Notes: a model not told the origin generated them from the sequence alone. Positions 15,833 through 25,000 are shown, counted from the stretch's first letter. The stretch: DNA of 64,000 nucleotides from Pseudorhodoferax soli (GCF_003337555.1 NZ_QPJK01000004.1:161320-225319), one strand, 5' to 3'. Program-made: numbers and translations.

Positions 15833-16840
15833 TTACTTGCGCACCTTGGCGAGCTCGGCCTGCAGCTCGGCCACCACGTCCTGGCCCACGGTCACGGCGT
15901 GCTTGGCCGTCACCGGGCGCATCTTGTCGCGCAGCTTGGCCAGTTCGGCGGGCGGCAGCTCGGTGACCTGCATGCCGTTCTTCTTCATGTTGTCCAGCGC
16001 GATGGCGACCTGTTCGCGCGCCTGCTGGCGCTGGTACTTCGTGGCTTCGACGGCCGCGTCGGCCACGATCTTCTGCTGCGCAGGCTGCAGGCTGTCCCAG
16101 AACTTCTTGCTGATCAGTACCGACTGCGGGTTGTACTGGTGGTGGCTCAGCACCACGTGCTTCTGCACCTCGTAGAACTTGTTGGCGTTGATCACCGTGA
16201 CCGGGTTCTCCTGGCCGTCGATGGCCTTTTGCTCCAGCGCGGCATAGACCTCGGGGAAGGGCAGCGGCGTGGGGTTGGCGTCCAGCGCCTTGACCCAGTC
16301 CACGTTGATGGGGTTGGGGATCACGCGCAGCTTGAGGCCGGCCAGGTCTTCGACCTTGGTGATCGGGCGCTTGCTGTTGGTGATGTCGCGAAATCCCAGC
16401 TCGAAGTAGGACAGGCCGATCAGGCCCTTGTCCTTCAGCTTGTCGTGCAGCTTCTTGCCGAAGGGGCCATCGACGATGGCCTCGGCCTCGGCGTTGCTGC
16501 CGAACATGAACGGAAAGTCATAGACCGCGAACTCCTTCACCTGGCTGGCGAGGATGCCGGAGTTCATGGTCGCCATCTCCAGCGTGCCGCCCTGGATGGC
16601 CGAGACGTTGGCCTGGTCGCTGCCCAGCGTGCCGCCGGGGAACAGGTTGACCTTGAGCTTGCCGCCCGACTTGGCCGCCACGATCTCGGCGAACTTCTCC
16701 ATCCCCATCACCAGCGGATGCCCCTTGGGGTTCTGCGTGGCGAACTTGATGGTGCGGGTGTCCTGCGCATGGGCACCGGACGCGGCCATCACGGTGGTCA
16801 CGGCGGCAGCCACCAGGGTCTTGAGCATGAGGCGTTTCAT
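15833..16840 (-). CDS. dctP: TRAP transporter solute-binding protein (DctP family)
   Basis: A 335-residue periplasmic receptor from ATG 16840, with GGAGACACCC just upstream; an earlier in-frame start is rejected. A signal peptide ends at AHA-QDT. The DctP fold follows: FATQNPKGHPLVMGMEKFAEIV, FPGGTLGSDQANVSAIQGGTLEMA, and the specificity helix region VEDLAGLKLRVIPNPINVDW, which holds the conserved Arg that contacts the substrate carboxylate. It works with DctQ and DctM encoded upstream on the same strand. The ligand is probably an organic acid. Linkage to aroQ suggests quinate, shikimate or a related cyclic acid. Confidence 0.9.
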   Translation of the reverse strand: MKRLMLKTLVAAAVTTVMAASGAHAQDTRTIKFATQNPKGHPLVMGMEKFAEIVAAKSGGKLKVNLFPGGTLGSDQANVSAIQGGTLEMATMNSGILASQVKEFAVYDFPFMFGSNAEAEAIVDGPFGKKLHDKLKDKGLIGLSYFELGFRDITNSKRPITKVEDLAGLKLRVIPNPINVDWVKALDANPTPLPFPEVYAALEQKAIDGQENPVTVINANKFYEVQKHVVLSHHQYNPQSVLISKKFWDSLQPAQQKIVADAAVEATKYQRQQAREQVAIALDNMKKNGMQVTELPPAELAKLRDKMRPVTAKHAVTVGQDVVAELQAELAKVRK

Positions 16841-16876
16841 GGGTGTCTCCAGTGAAGAAAAAGGATGGGGCAAGGC

Positions 16877-18157
16877 TCAGCCCGCCAGCCAGCGCGCCGG
16901 CACGGTGACGATGGCGGGGAACATGACCATCAGGAACATCAGCAAGAACTGCGCGATCATGAACGGCCACACGCCCTTGGTCACCTGGTCCATGCTGATC
17001 TTGCCGACGCCGGCCACGGTGTTGAGCACGGTGCCCACCGGCGGCGTGATCAGGCCGATGGCATTGTTCATGATGAACAGCACGCCGAAGTAGACCGGGT
17101 CGATGCCGGCGGCCTTGACGATGGGCATCAGCACCGGCGTCAGGATCAGGATGGTGGGCGTCATGTCCATGGCGGTGCCCACCACCATCACCAGCACCAT
17201 GATGGCGGCCATCAGCACACGCGGGTTGTCCATCAGCGGCTGCAGCAGGCTGACGATCTGGTCGGGCAGCTGCGCCACGGTGATCAGCCAGGCGCTGACC
17301 ATGGCGCCGGCCACCAGGAACATGATCACGGCGGTGGTCTTGGCCGCGGCCAGGAACAGGCCGAACAGCTGGTTGAACTTGAGCTCGCGGTAGACGAAGA
17401 CCGAGATCACCAGGGCGTAGACCGCCGCCACCACGGCCGCCTCGGTGGGCGTGAACACGCCGAATTTCAGGCCCACGATCACGATGATGGGCAGGCCCAG
17501 CGCGAACAGTGCGTCCTTGAACGCGGCGGCGATCTCGGCCTTGTTGCGGCGCGGCTGCGGCGCGACGTTCTCGCGCCGGCCGAGCCACCACCAGGTGAAG
17601 CACAGGGCCGCGCCGAGCAGCACGCCCGGCACGATGCCGGCCAGGAACAGCTTGGAGATCGACACGTTGGCGGCCACGCCGAAGATCACGAAGCCGATGG
17701 ACGGCGGGATCACGGGCGCGATGATGCTGGCCGATGCCAGCAGGCCGGCCGAGCGTGCCTTGTCGTGGCCGGCGGCCACCATCATCGGCAGCAGCAGGGC
17801 GGACAGCGCGGCCGCGTCGGCCACGGCCGAGCCCGACAGCGCCGCCATCATCACGGCCGCGCCGATGGCCACGTAGCCCAGGCCGCCGCGCACGTGGCCG
17901 ACCAGCGCCATCGCGAACTGCACGATGCGGCGCGACAGTCCACCGGCGTTCATGATCTCGCCGGCCAGCATGAAGAAGGGCACGGCCAGCAGCGGGAAGC
18001 TGTTGGCGCCTTCAATCAGGTTCTGCGCCAGGATCTGCGCGTCGAACATGTCCATCTGCACCATCAGCGCCGCGCCGCTGGCGAGCAGCGCGAACGAGAT
18101 CGGCACGCCAATGGCCATGGCCAGCAGCAGGGAGCCCAGGAAGATCGTGATGGTCAT
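16877..18157 (-). CDS. dctM: TRAP transporter large permease (DctM family)
   Basis: A 426-residue integral membrane protein with about 12 hydrophobic segments. Start ATG 18157 overlaps the dctQ stop as ATGA, so the two are translationally coupled. DctM features include PFFMLAGEIMNAGG, AALSGSAVADAAAL, IIAPVIPPSIGFVIFG and the second-half repeat TPTILILTPVLMPI with NNAIGLITPPVGTVLN. It is the sodium-driven membrane subunit of the importer. The receptor gene begins 37 bases downstream. Confidence 0.93.
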   Translation of the reverse strand: MTITIFLGSLLLAMAIGVPISFALLASGAALMVQMDMFDAQILAQNLIEGANSFPLLAVPFFMLAGEIMNAGGLSRRIVQFAMALVGHVRGGLGYVAIGAAVMMAALSGSAVADAAALSALLLPMMVAAGHDKARSAGLLASASIIAPVIPPSIGFVIFGVAANVSISKLFLAGIVPGVLLGAALCFTWWWLGRRENVAPQPRRNKAEIAAAFKDALFALGLPIIVIVGLKFGVFTPTEAAVVAAVYALVISVFVYRELKFNQLFGLFLAAAKTTAVIMFLVAGAMVSAWLITVAQLPDQIVSLLQPLMDNPRVLMAAIMVLVMVVGTAMDMTPTILILTPVLMPIVKAAGIDPVYFGVLFIMNNAIGLITPPVGTVLNTVAGVGKISMDQVTKGVWPFMIAQFLLMFLMVMFPAIVTVPARWLAG

Positions 18158-18669
18158 GCTTGGTCCTCGTTCTCGCGCACGCCGATCAGTTCGTTGTCGG
18201 ACATGCGGCCCGCCAGCAGGCGCACCAGGTTGAGCACCAGCACCGGCGCCGCGAGAACCGCGAACACCATGCCGCTGGCGTAGAAGTAGCCCATGGAGGC
18301 TTCCATGACCGCGCTGGTCGAATCCCAGTTGATCTTCACCTGCTGCCAGGCGCCATCGAAGATCAGCCAGCAGATCCAGCACATCAGCACCAGGCTCAGG
18401 AACAGGCAGGCCTTCTGGCCGCCGCGCGGCAGCCGCACGATCAGCGAATCGGTGCCCAGGTGCCCGCGCTCGTGCAGCGCCACCACGGCGCCCAGGAAGG
18501 TCATCCAGACGAAGAGCCAGCGCGACAGCTCTTCGGACAGCGTCAGCCCCGAGTTGAAGACATAGCGCATGACCACGTTGCCGAACACCATGACCACCAT
18601 CAGCGCCAGGCTGGCGACCATCAGCCAGCCGAGCAGCCGGCAGTACGTGTTGATGAATTTCTCGACCAC
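18154..18669 (-). CDS. dctQ: TRAP transporter small permease (DctQ family)
   Basis: A 171-residue protein with four hydrophobic helices. The GTG start at 18669 has GGAGA about 7 bases upstream. The DctQ signature region GLTLSEELSRWLFVWMTFLGA is present, followed by LHERGHLGTDSLI. It is the small membrane subunit that stabilises DctM. It is the first gene of the transporter operon, and a palindrome lies just upstream at 18701. Confidence 0.92.
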   Translation of the reverse strand: MVEKFINTYCRLLGWLMVASLALMVVMVFGNVVMRYVFNSGLTLSEELSRWLFVWMTFLGAVVALHERGHLGTDSLIVRLPRGGQKACLFLSLVLMCWICWLIFDGAWQQVKINWDSTSAVMEASMGYFYASGMVFAVLAAPVLVLNLVRLLAGRMSDNELIGVRENEDQA

Positions 18670-18700
18670 GGGGCGTCTCCTGAATAACCCCGTAATGTAC

Positions 18701-18714
18701 GAACTGGTTAGTTC
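18701..18714. promoter_or_regulatory. Predicted TetR-family operator upstream of dctQ
   Basis: GAACTGGTTAGTTC, a perfect 5-4-5 inverted repeat 32 bases before the dctQ start and 52 bases after the TetR stop. The half-site AACTGGTT resembles operators of several TetR-type repressors. It probably controls the transporter-aroQ operon. Confidence 0.5.
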
Positions 18715-18765
18715 TAGTCCGCTCGGTGAATACCCTAGTGCATCACCACATCCAGGCGCAGGCAG

Positions 18766-19455
18766 CTACGCCGTGACGAACCGCAGCACCGTCTGCACCA
18801 CCGACTCGCGCCGCGCCGCCACCACCTCCGGCGCGGTGTAGTCGCGCTTGAAGATCAGCCCGAACGTGTGCCGGTTGGCCACGTTGAAGAACGACAGGGC
18901 GGAGATCGTCGCGTGCAGGTCGATGGCGTCCAGGCCGGGCCGGAACACGCCTGCGGCCAGGCCGCGCGCGTAGAGGCCCTCGATGGCCGAGATCGCCGGC
19001 ACGTTGAGCTGCTGGATGCTCTGGCTCTGCGCCATGTAATGGCCGCGCTGCATGTTCTCAGCCATCACCACGCGGATGTAGGGCTCGGTGTCCAGGTGGT
19101 GGTCGAAGGTGAATTCCACCAGCCGGCGCAGCGCGGCCTCGGGCGGCATGTCGTCCAGATGCAGGTCGGCCTCGGTGGCGCGCATGGCACGGTAGCTCTC
19201 CTCCAGCACGGCCAGGTACAGGCCCTCCTTGCTGCCGAAGTAGTAGTAGATCATCCGCTTGGAGGTCTGCGTGGCCGCGGCGATCTGGTCGATGCGCGCG
19301 CCGTCCAGGCCCTTCTCGGCGAACTCCGTCAGCGCCACGTCCAGGATGTCGGCCATGGTGCGCGCGGGGTCGTTCGTGCGGCTTGTCTCCTTGGCGCGCT
19401 TGGCCACGGGCCGCGCGCCGGCAGCACGGCGCCGGGAATGTACCGTCTGGTTCAT
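18766..19455 (-). CDS. TetR/AcrR-family transcriptional regulator
   Basis: A 229-residue product from ATG 19455 (MNQTVHSRR); the longer open frame has no supporting start. After about 45 basic residues, the TetR helix-turn-helix is clear: ILDVALTEFAEKGLDGARIDQIAAATQTSKRMIYYYFGSKEGLY at about residues 38-80. A ligand-binding domain of about 140 residues follows. It is transcribed in the same direction as, and immediately ahead of, the dctQMP-aroQ genes, with a palindrome in the gap, so it is probably their regulator. Confidence 0.9.
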   Translation of the reverse strand: MNQTVHSRRRAAGARPVAKRAKETSRTNDPARTMADILDVALTEFAEKGLDGARIDQIAAATQTSKRMIYYYFGSKEGLYLAVLEESYRAMRATEADLHLDDMPPEAALRRLVEFTFDHHLDTEPYIRVVMAENMQRGHYMAQSQSIQQLNVPAISAIEGLYARGLAAGVFRPGLDAIDLHATISALSFFNVANRHTFGLIFKRDYTAPEVVAARRESVVQTVLRFVTA

Positions 19456-19480
19456 TCCCGCAGTATAGGAAGCGCGCCGA

Positions 19481-20878
19481 TCAGTCGTCCAGCAGCCGCA
19501 CGCGCACGCTCTTGCCCTTGATGCGGCCGCGGTCGAGCCGGCTGGCGGCCTGCGGCGCGATGTCCCGCGCCACCGCCACATAGGTCGAGAACTCGTTCAC
19601 GTCGATCTTGCCGATCTGCTCGCGCGTGAAGCCGGCCTCGCCGGTCAGCGCGCCCAGCACGTCGCCCGCGCGGATCTTCTCCTTGCGTCCGCCCTGGATC
19701 TGCAGCGTGGCCATGGGCGGGGGCGGGGGCATGCCTTCGTCGCGCAACGCGGCCAGCGGCTCGAACTGCGTGGGCCGGCCCTGCAGCTGCTCGATGCGGC
19801 CCACGCGGCCCATCTCGTCCATGCTCGCCAGGTTCAGGGCCAGGCCCTTCTCGCCAGCGCGGCCGGTGCGGCCGATGCGGTGCACATGCACCTCGGGGTC
19901 GGGCGTCACGTCCACGTTGACGACGGCGCCCAGGCGCGCGATGTCCAGCCCGCGCGCGGCCACGTCGGTGGCCACCAGCACATTGGCGCTGCGGTTGGCA
20001 AAGCGCACCAGCACCTGGTCGCGCTCGACCTGTTCGAGCTCGCCGTACAGCGCCAGCGCCGCAAAGCCATGGCCGCGCAGCACGGCCAACAGGTCGCGGC
20101 ACTGCTGCTTGGTGTTGCAAAAGACCAGCGCGTTCTCCGGCCGGTGGTGGCGCAGCAGGCGCACCACGGCATCGAGCCGCGCGCCCTCGGCCACCTCATA
20201 CCAGTGCTGGGTGATGTGGCTCACGTCCTGGCGCTTGTCGACCGTGATCTGCTGCGGGTCGCGCAGGAACTGGCGCGCCAGTTGCGCGATGCCCTCGGGG
20301 TAGGTGGCCGAGAACAGCAGCGTCTGGCGGTCCGCCGGGCAGCGCCGGGCCACGGCGGCGATGTCGTCCATGAAGCCCATGTCCAGCATGCGGTCGGCCT
20401 CGTCCAGCACCAGCGTGCGCAGGCCGTCCAGCACCAGGTGGCCGCGCTCCAGGTGATCGAGCACGCGGCCCGGCGTGCCGACGACGATGTGCGCGCCATG
20501 CTCCAGGCTGGCGGTCTGGTTGCGCAGCGGCACGCCGCCGCACAGCACCACCGTCTTGATGTTGTCCTGCGCACGGGCCAGGCGGCGCAGCTCCTGCGCC
20601 ACCTGGTCGGCCAGTTCGCGCGTGGGGCACAGCACCAGCGCCTGCACGCCGAAGAAGCGCGGGTTCAGCGCCGCCAGCAGCGCCAGGCCGAACGCGGCGG
20701 TCTTGCCGCTGCCGGTCTCGGCTTGAGCGATCAGGTCGCGGCCCGCCAGGGCCAGCGGCAAGCTGGCGGCCTGGATGGGCGTCATCTGCGTGAAGCCCAG
20801 GCTGGCCAGGTTGTCCAGCTGGGCCGGGGCCAGCGGGAGGCGTGCGAACGCGAGGTCCGCCAAATTCGTTTCAGACAT
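19481..20878 (-). CDS. dbpA: ATP-dependent RNA helicase DbpA
   Basis: A 465-residue DEAD-box helicase from ATG 20878. All core motifs are in order: the Q motif (GFTQMTPIQAASLP), AETGSGKT, PTRELA, TPGR, DEAD, SAT, and HRIGRTGR in the second RecA domain. The C terminus carries the DbpA RNA-binding domain (KIRAGDVLGALTGEAG, IGKIDVNEFSTYVAV, IKGKSVRVRLL). DbpA acts in assembly of the large ribosomal subunit through 23S rRNA hairpin 92. The gene stands alone between TetR and a divergent hypothetical gene. Confidence 0.93.
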   Translation of the reverse strand: MSETNLADLAFARLPLAPAQLDNLASLGFTQMTPIQAASLPLALAGRDLIAQAETGSGKTAAFGLALLAALNPRFFGVQALVLCPTRELADQVAQELRRLARAQDNIKTVVLCGGVPLRNQTASLEHGAHIVVGTPGRVLDHLERGHLVLDGLRTLVLDEADRMLDMGFMDDIAAVARRCPADRQTLLFSATYPEGIAQLARQFLRDPQQITVDKRQDVSHITQHWYEVAEGARLDAVVRLLRHHRPENALVFCNTKQQCRDLLAVLRGHGFAALALYGELEQVERDQVLVRFANRSANVLVATDVAARGLDIARLGAVVNVDVTPDPEVHVHRIGRTGRAGEKGLALNLASMDEMGRVGRIEQLQGRPTQFEPLAALRDEGMPPPPPMATLQIQGGRKEKIRAGDVLGALTGEAGFTREQIGKIDVNEFSTYVAVARDIAPQAASRLDRGRIKGKSVRVRLLDD

Positions 20879-21017
20879 GTCGCGATTGTCGGCGCTCGTC
20901 AAGCCAGGAATTGCGCAGATTGCAGCGCAAAATCGCGAACTGGCACCGATTCCCCTTGTTGCACCGGCGTTCGGCTGGCCTGACCGCCCACCAGAATGCC
21001 CCCAAAAAGGACACCGT

Positions 21018-21392
21018 ATGGATCTGCAGTACCAGTTGAAAGCCGGCAGCTACTACCTGTACGACCTGGCCACTCCGCCGAGCCTGGCCACGGGGGAGCA
21101 CAAGCTCAAGCTGAAGACCGACACGGTGGCCATCGCCTTCGACGCCAGCACCGGCCACCTGCACCAGCACGGCAACCCGGCGCGCATCCATTCCTGGGCC
21201 AATGGCGCGCGGCGCCGGCTGCGCGCGGCCGGCGCGCAGGACAGCGCCAACGACATCGTGGTCGTCTCCGGCCCGCTGCCGGTGGAAGAGATCAACAAGT
21301 GCCTGTCGGTCGCGGGCTACTGCCGGCGCATGTTCTCGCGCCTGGCCAGCCTGCCGCACGGCAAGTTCGGCGCTGCACGCGCACGCGCCTGA
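21018..21392 (+). CDS. Hypothetical protein
   Basis: A 124-residue protein with AAAAGG upstream of ATG 21018. It is soluble, with no signal peptide. Notable stretches are QLKAGSYYLYDLATPPSLATG and a basic NGARRRLRAAG region in the middle, then VVSGPLPVEEINKCLSVAGYCRRMF. I do not recognise the family. It is divergent from dbpA and followed by a GC hairpin. Confidence 0.6.
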   Translation: MDLQYQLKAGSYYLYDLATPPSLATGEHKLKLKTDTVAIAFDASTGHLHQHGNPARIHSWANGARRRLRAAGAQDSANDIVVVSGPLPVEEINKCLSVAGYCRRMFSRLASLPHGKFGAARARA

Positions 21393-21421
21393 CGCCGCCC
21401 TCCCCCGGGGGCCCGGCGGCG
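21393..21421. terminator. GC-rich hairpin after the hypothetical gene
   Basis: CGCCGCC (21393-21399) pairs with GGCGGCG (21415-21421), with further C/G pairing inside the loop. It directly follows the stop at 21392 and lacks a T tract. Confidence 0.4.
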
Positions 21422-21443
21422 GCCCCGTAAAATCCGGCCCATC

Positions 21444-21770
21444 ATGCGTTCCCGGGCCCTCGCCTTCTTCCTTGCCGTGGTCATGGCATGGATGGGTTTC
21501 TCAGCCCAGGAGCAGGCCGCCGAGGTCTGCTCCGATGCCCTCAGCGGGCAGTTCCTGGCCGCGCCGGCAGACGCCGCGGGCGGCTCGCTCGACGACCACC
21601 ACCTCGACAACCTGCCGTTCCAGCTGCTGGCCGACCTGCTCGGCCTGCTGGGGCCGGGCGAGGCCGTCGCCGTGGCCGGCCTGGCCGTGCGGCCCGATGC
21701 GCCGGTGCCCAGCGGCTGGCTCGCGCCGCACCTGGCCCGCCTGCAGCGCCCGCCGATTGCGCGCGGCTAG
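21444..21770 (+). CDS. Small putative secreted hypothetical protein
   Basis: A 108-residue product with a hydrophobic N terminus (LAFFLAVVMAWMGFSAQ) that looks like a signal peptide. The rest is low in charge and Leu/Ala/Pro-rich, with a LPFQLLADLLGLLG helix. No family is recognised. It lies in the same direction as the CNNM-type gene, 98 bases upstream of it. It may be a short periplasmic or membrane-associated protein; the coding call rests on start, signal-like N terminus and position. Confidence 0.5.
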   Translation: MRSRALAFFLAVVMAWMGFSAQEQAAEVCSDALSGQFLAAPADAAGGSLDDHHLDNLPFQLLADLLGLLGPGEAVAVAGLAVRPDAPVPSGWLAPHLARLQRPPIARG

Positions 21771-21868
21771 CGCCGCGGCGCCTCGTCCGTCCCATCTACC
21801 GGCCAGCCTGGCCAAGCCCGTCGCGATCGCGGCGGTGCCAACCTCTCGCATTACCCTTTGGGTGCTCT

Positions 21869-23191
21869 GTGGAAATATTTGTTTTACTGGCCTTGGTCCT
21901 GCTCAACGGCCTGTTCGCGATGTCGGAGATCGCGCTCGTCACGGCGCGCCGCGCGCGCCTGCAAAAGCTGGTCGATGAAGGCGATCTGGGGGCCGGCGCG
22001 GCCATCAAGCTCGGCGAAGATCCGACGCGCTTCCTGTCCACCATCCAGATCGGCATCACCTCGATCGGCGTGCTGAACGGCATCGTCGGCGAAGCCGCGC
22101 TGGCCGCGCCGCTGGCCGACCGGCTGACCGAAATGGGCGTGCCGGCCTCCTCCAGCGGCTACGCCGCCACCGCGCTGGTGGTGGTGCTGATCACCTACGT
22201 CTCCATCGTCGCCGGCGAACTGGTGCCCAAGCGCCTGGGCCAGACGCATCCGGAGGCCCTGGCCCGCCTGGTGGCCCGCCCCATCAACTGGCTGGCCACG
22301 GCCACCAAGCCCTTCGTCAAGCTGCTGACGATCTCCACGCATTTCCTGCTGCGCGTGCTGGGCGTGAAGGACGGCAACCCGAACCCGATCACGGCCGAAG
22401 AGATCCATGCCATGCTGGCCGAGGGCACGACCGCCGGCGTGATCGAGTCGCACGAACACGACATGGTGCGCAACGTGTTCCGGCTGGACGACCGCCAGAT
22501 CGTCTCGCTGATGGTGCCGCGCAGCGACGTCGTCACGCTGGACGCCGACCTGCCGTTCGAGGAAAACCTCCAGCGCATCGAGGAGAGCGACCATGCGCGC
22601 TTCCCGGTGGTGCGCGGCGGACTCGACAACGTCATGGGCATCCTGAATGCACGCCAGTGGCTGTCGCGCGCGCTGCGCGAAGACCAGCGCGACCTGGCCA
22701 CGCAGACGCTCACGCAGCCGCTGTACGTGCCCGAGACGCTGACCGGCATGGAGCTGCTGGACAACTTCCGCTCCAGCGACATGCAGATGGCCTTCGTCAT
22801 CGACGAGTACGGCGAGGTGCAGGGCATCGTCACGCTGCAGGACCTGATCGAGGCCATCACCGGCGAATTCCAGCCGCGCGACCCGCAGACCTCCTGGGCC
22901 GTGCAGCGCGAGGACGGCAGCTGGCTGCTGGACGGCCACATCCCCGTGCCCGAACTCAAGGACCGGCTGGGCCTGTCCAGCGTGCCCGAGGAAGAGCGTG
23001 GCCGCTACCACACGCTGGCCGGCATGTTGATGCTGCTGTCGGGCCGGCTGCCGAACGTGGCCGACACGGCCGAGTGGGAAGGCTGGAAGCTGGAGATCGT
23101 CGACATGGACGGGCGCACCATCGACAAGGTGCTGGCCCAGCGCGTGCCGGAGCCGGTGGAGCCGGACGGCAACGAGGAGACCCACGCTTGA
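21869..23191 (+). CDS. CNNM/CorC-type hemolysin-family membrane protein
   Basis: A 440-residue protein with GTG start at 21869, just before the first hydrophobic segment (VEIFVLLALVLLNGLFAMSEIAL). Order: DUF21/CNNM membrane domain (residues 1 to about 190, including FLSTIQIGITSIGVLNG and VAGELVPKRLGQ), a CBS-domain pair (about 205-335, with MVPRSDVVTLD and VIDEYGEVQGIVTLQDLIEAITGEF) and a CorC_HlyC domain (about 350-430, DGSWLLDGHIPVPEL). Proteins of this type are implicated in Mg2+/Co2+ handling. The ribosome binding site is weak. Confidence 0.9.
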   Translation: MEIFVLLALVLLNGLFAMSEIALVTARRARLQKLVDEGDLGAGAAIKLGEDPTRFLSTIQIGITSIGVLNGIVGEAALAAPLADRLTEMGVPASSSGYAATALVVVLITYVSIVAGELVPKRLGQTHPEALARLVARPINWLATATKPFVKLLTISTHFLLRVLGVKDGNPNPITAEEIHAMLAEGTTAGVIESHEHDMVRNVFRLDDRQIVSLMVPRSDVVTLDADLPFEENLQRIEESDHARFPVVRGGLDNVMGILNARQWLSRALREDQRDLATQTLTQPLYVPETLTGMELLDNFRSSDMQMAFVIDEYGEVQGIVTLQDLIEAITGEFQPRDPQTSWAVQREDGSWLLDGHIPVPELKDRLGLSSVPEEERGRYHTLAGMLMLLSGRLPNVADTAEWEGWKLEIVDMDGRTIDKVLAQRVPEPVEPDGNEETHA

Positions 23192-23291
23192 GGCCAGGCC
23201 TCGCGGTGTGCTGGCCACCGCCTGAGCGCCGCCCGCCGCTGCCGCTGCGGCGGCTGGCCGACCGAAGACCCGGCGCTGCCGCTCGATCGGC

Positions 23292-23313
23292 CGCTGCTGC
23301 AACGGCAGCAGCG
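23292..23313. terminator. Hairpin between convergent CNNM and phospholipase genes
   Basis: CGCTGCTGC and GCAGCAGCG form a perfect 9-bp stem around an AACG loop, 14 bases from the phospholipase stop. The position suits a bidirectional terminator, though no clear T run follows. Confidence 0.45.
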
Positions 23314-23327
23314 CCGCGCCGCAGGCT

Positions 23328-24533
23328 TCAGAAGTCCATCAGGCTCAGACCCACGCTGAACACGGTCTTGCGCACGTTGTAGTCGATCAGGCTGTCGCCG
23401 TAGCCGTGGAAGACCTGGGTGTGCAGGCGCAGGCCGCTGCGCAGCCAGCCGCCCTCGCCCTGCGGGCCCAACGCGTGGGACCACTCGAAGCGCGCCGAGC
23501 CCTTGCCGTTGGACTTGAACGGGTGGCGCACCGTGAGCGCGAGGCTGTCGCGGCTGGACAGCGTCCAGCCGCCCGTGATCTCGCCGCGGCCGATGTAGTC
23601 GGTGATGTCGGGGTTGTCGTCGCTCTCGGCCTTCTCGTGCAAGCGGTGCCACACACGGCCCGTGAGGCGGAAGCGCTCGTCCTTGCTCTCCATGCCGGCC
23701 ATCAGGTACACGCGGTTCCAGCTGCGCGACAGCGGCAGGCTCTGGCCATTGGACTGGTGCACGATGCCCAGCCCGGTGTAGCGCAGCCGCCAGCTGCCGA
23801 GCTCGGCATAGCTGGGGTACACGTAGACCATCTCGGGCTCGTGGTCGGTGGCGCGGAACGGGCGCGACAGCTGCGGTGTGAACACCTGCCAGAACGACTG
23901 CTGCGAGTAGCCGAACCACAGCGAGTCCACCGCGCTGCCTTCGCGCGGGGTCAGCAGGCCCTGCGCCACCTTGGTCCGCACCGACAGCTGGATGCGGGCC
24001 TCGGTGCGGCGGTACTCGTCCACGCCGGTGGCCTGGTTCTCGGGGTTGGGCGTGCCGGGCGTGCGGTTCACGCTGCTGGACTGGGCCAGCGACAGCGTGA
24101 TGGGCCGGTAGCCGCGCAGGCTGAACTCGCCGCAGTCGGTTCCGGACTCCAGTTCCCAGATGCGCGACAGCGTGGAGAAACGCGTGTCGTGGCAGCGGGG
24201 CACCACGGGCGCCTCGGGTGCCGCCGTGGGCACCGCGCTGCTGGCGACGGCCGTGGTCGCCGTGGCACCCGTGCTCTCTGGCTTGTTGATGGTGGGGCCG
24301 GCCTTGGGCGCGTTGGTCGCAGCCCTGGCGTTGACGGCCGCGGCCTCGGCCTCCTGCTGGCGCGCCCACGCATCGAAACAGCGCAGGCGCGCGGCATCGT
24401 CGCCGCCGTGGGCCGCGCAGGTCTGCCAGCTCGGCACGGGGCCGGTCTGGGCCTGTGCGGCGGGCAGAACGCCCGCACCGAGCAGCAAGGCGGCAAGCGG
24501 CGCAGGGCGCAGCAGCGGGGAAAGACCAGGCAT
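23328..24533 (-). CDS. pldA: Outer membrane phospholipase A (OMPLA)
   Basis: A 401-residue product from ATG 24533 (AAAGGA six bases upstream). The signal peptide ends at AAQAQ. Residues about 30-115 form an Ala/Thr-rich periplasmic extension, longer than in E. coli PldA. The 12-strand barrel follows. The catalytic triad is visible as H259 and S261 (IVHQSNGQS) and N273 (SRSWNRVY). It hydrolyses acyl chains of outer membrane phospholipids when dimerised with calcium. The gene is convergent with the CNNM gene; the small secreted protein gene lies upstream on the same strand. Confidence 0.93.
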   Translation of the reverse strand: MPGLSPLLRPAPLAALLLGAGVLPAAQAQTGPVPSWQTCAAHGGDDAARLRCFDAWARQQEAEAAAVNARAATNAPKAGPTINKPESTGATATTAVASSAVPTAAPEAPVVPRCHDTRFSTLSRIWELESGTDCGEFSLRGYRPITLSLAQSSSVNRTPGTPNPENQATGVDEYRRTEARIQLSVRTKVAQGLLTPREGSAVDSLWFGYSQQSFWQVFTPQLSRPFRATDHEPEMVYVYPSYAELGSWRLRYTGLGIVHQSNGQSLPLSRSWNRVYLMAGMESKDERFRLTGRVWHRLHEKAESDDNPDITDYIGRGEITGGWTLSSRDSLALTVRHPFKSNGKGSARFEWSHALGPQGEGGWLRSGLRLHTQVFHGYGDSLIDYNVRKTVFSVGLSLMDF

Positions 24534-24571
24534 GGGCAGTCCTTTGGAAAGTAAGGAAAAAACAGGTTTCA

Positions 24572-25000
24572 TCACCAACCCGCAGCGCGGCGCAGCTCGA
24601 ACCCGCGCTTGGCCTCGGTGTCGGCATCGGTCCAGGTGCCGCGGATCAGCTTGCCGCAGGAGTCGGGGTCGACGCGGCCGATCCAGGTGGCCGAAATGCG
24701 CTTGCCGTCCCGCGACTCCTCCAGCGTGAGGTCGCCGTCGTCCACGTCGCCGGCCAGCAGCGCCGTGATGCCGTCGCGCTCGACGCGGCCGCGCACGCTG
24801 TCGCCCAGCTCGGGGTGGCGTTCCAGCTGCAGCGTGGCGCCGGGCGCAGCGTCGCCCTGCCACTGCGCGCGCCAGGTGCCATAGAGGTGGAGCGCGCGCA
24901 GCTCGTGCGGCGCGGGGCAGGCGGGCGTGGCGTCCGCTCCCTGGGCCTGCGCCCATCCGGCCAGCAGCAGCGCGAGACAGGCTGTCGCCGCGACTCTCAC
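24572..25000 (-). CDS. Small secreted hypothetical protein
   Basis: A 142-residue product whose ATG (25000) overlaps the rep stop by four bases (ATGA), so it is translationally coupled to rep. Signal peptide: VAATACLALLLAGWAQAQG. The mature part reads as a small beta-barrel-like domain (LYGTWRAQWQGDAAPGATLQLERHPE, then ISATWIGRVDPDSCGKLIRGTW), with two cysteines in the mature part. I do not recognise the family. The phospholipase gene starts 38 bases downstream. Confidence 0.7.
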   Translation of the reverse strand: MRVAATACLALLLAGWAQAQGADATPACPAPHELRALHLYGTWRAQWQGDAAPGATLQLERHPELGDSVRGRVERDGITALLAGDVDDGDLTLEESRDGKRISATWIGRVDPDSCGKLIRGTWTDADTEAKRGFELRRAAGW

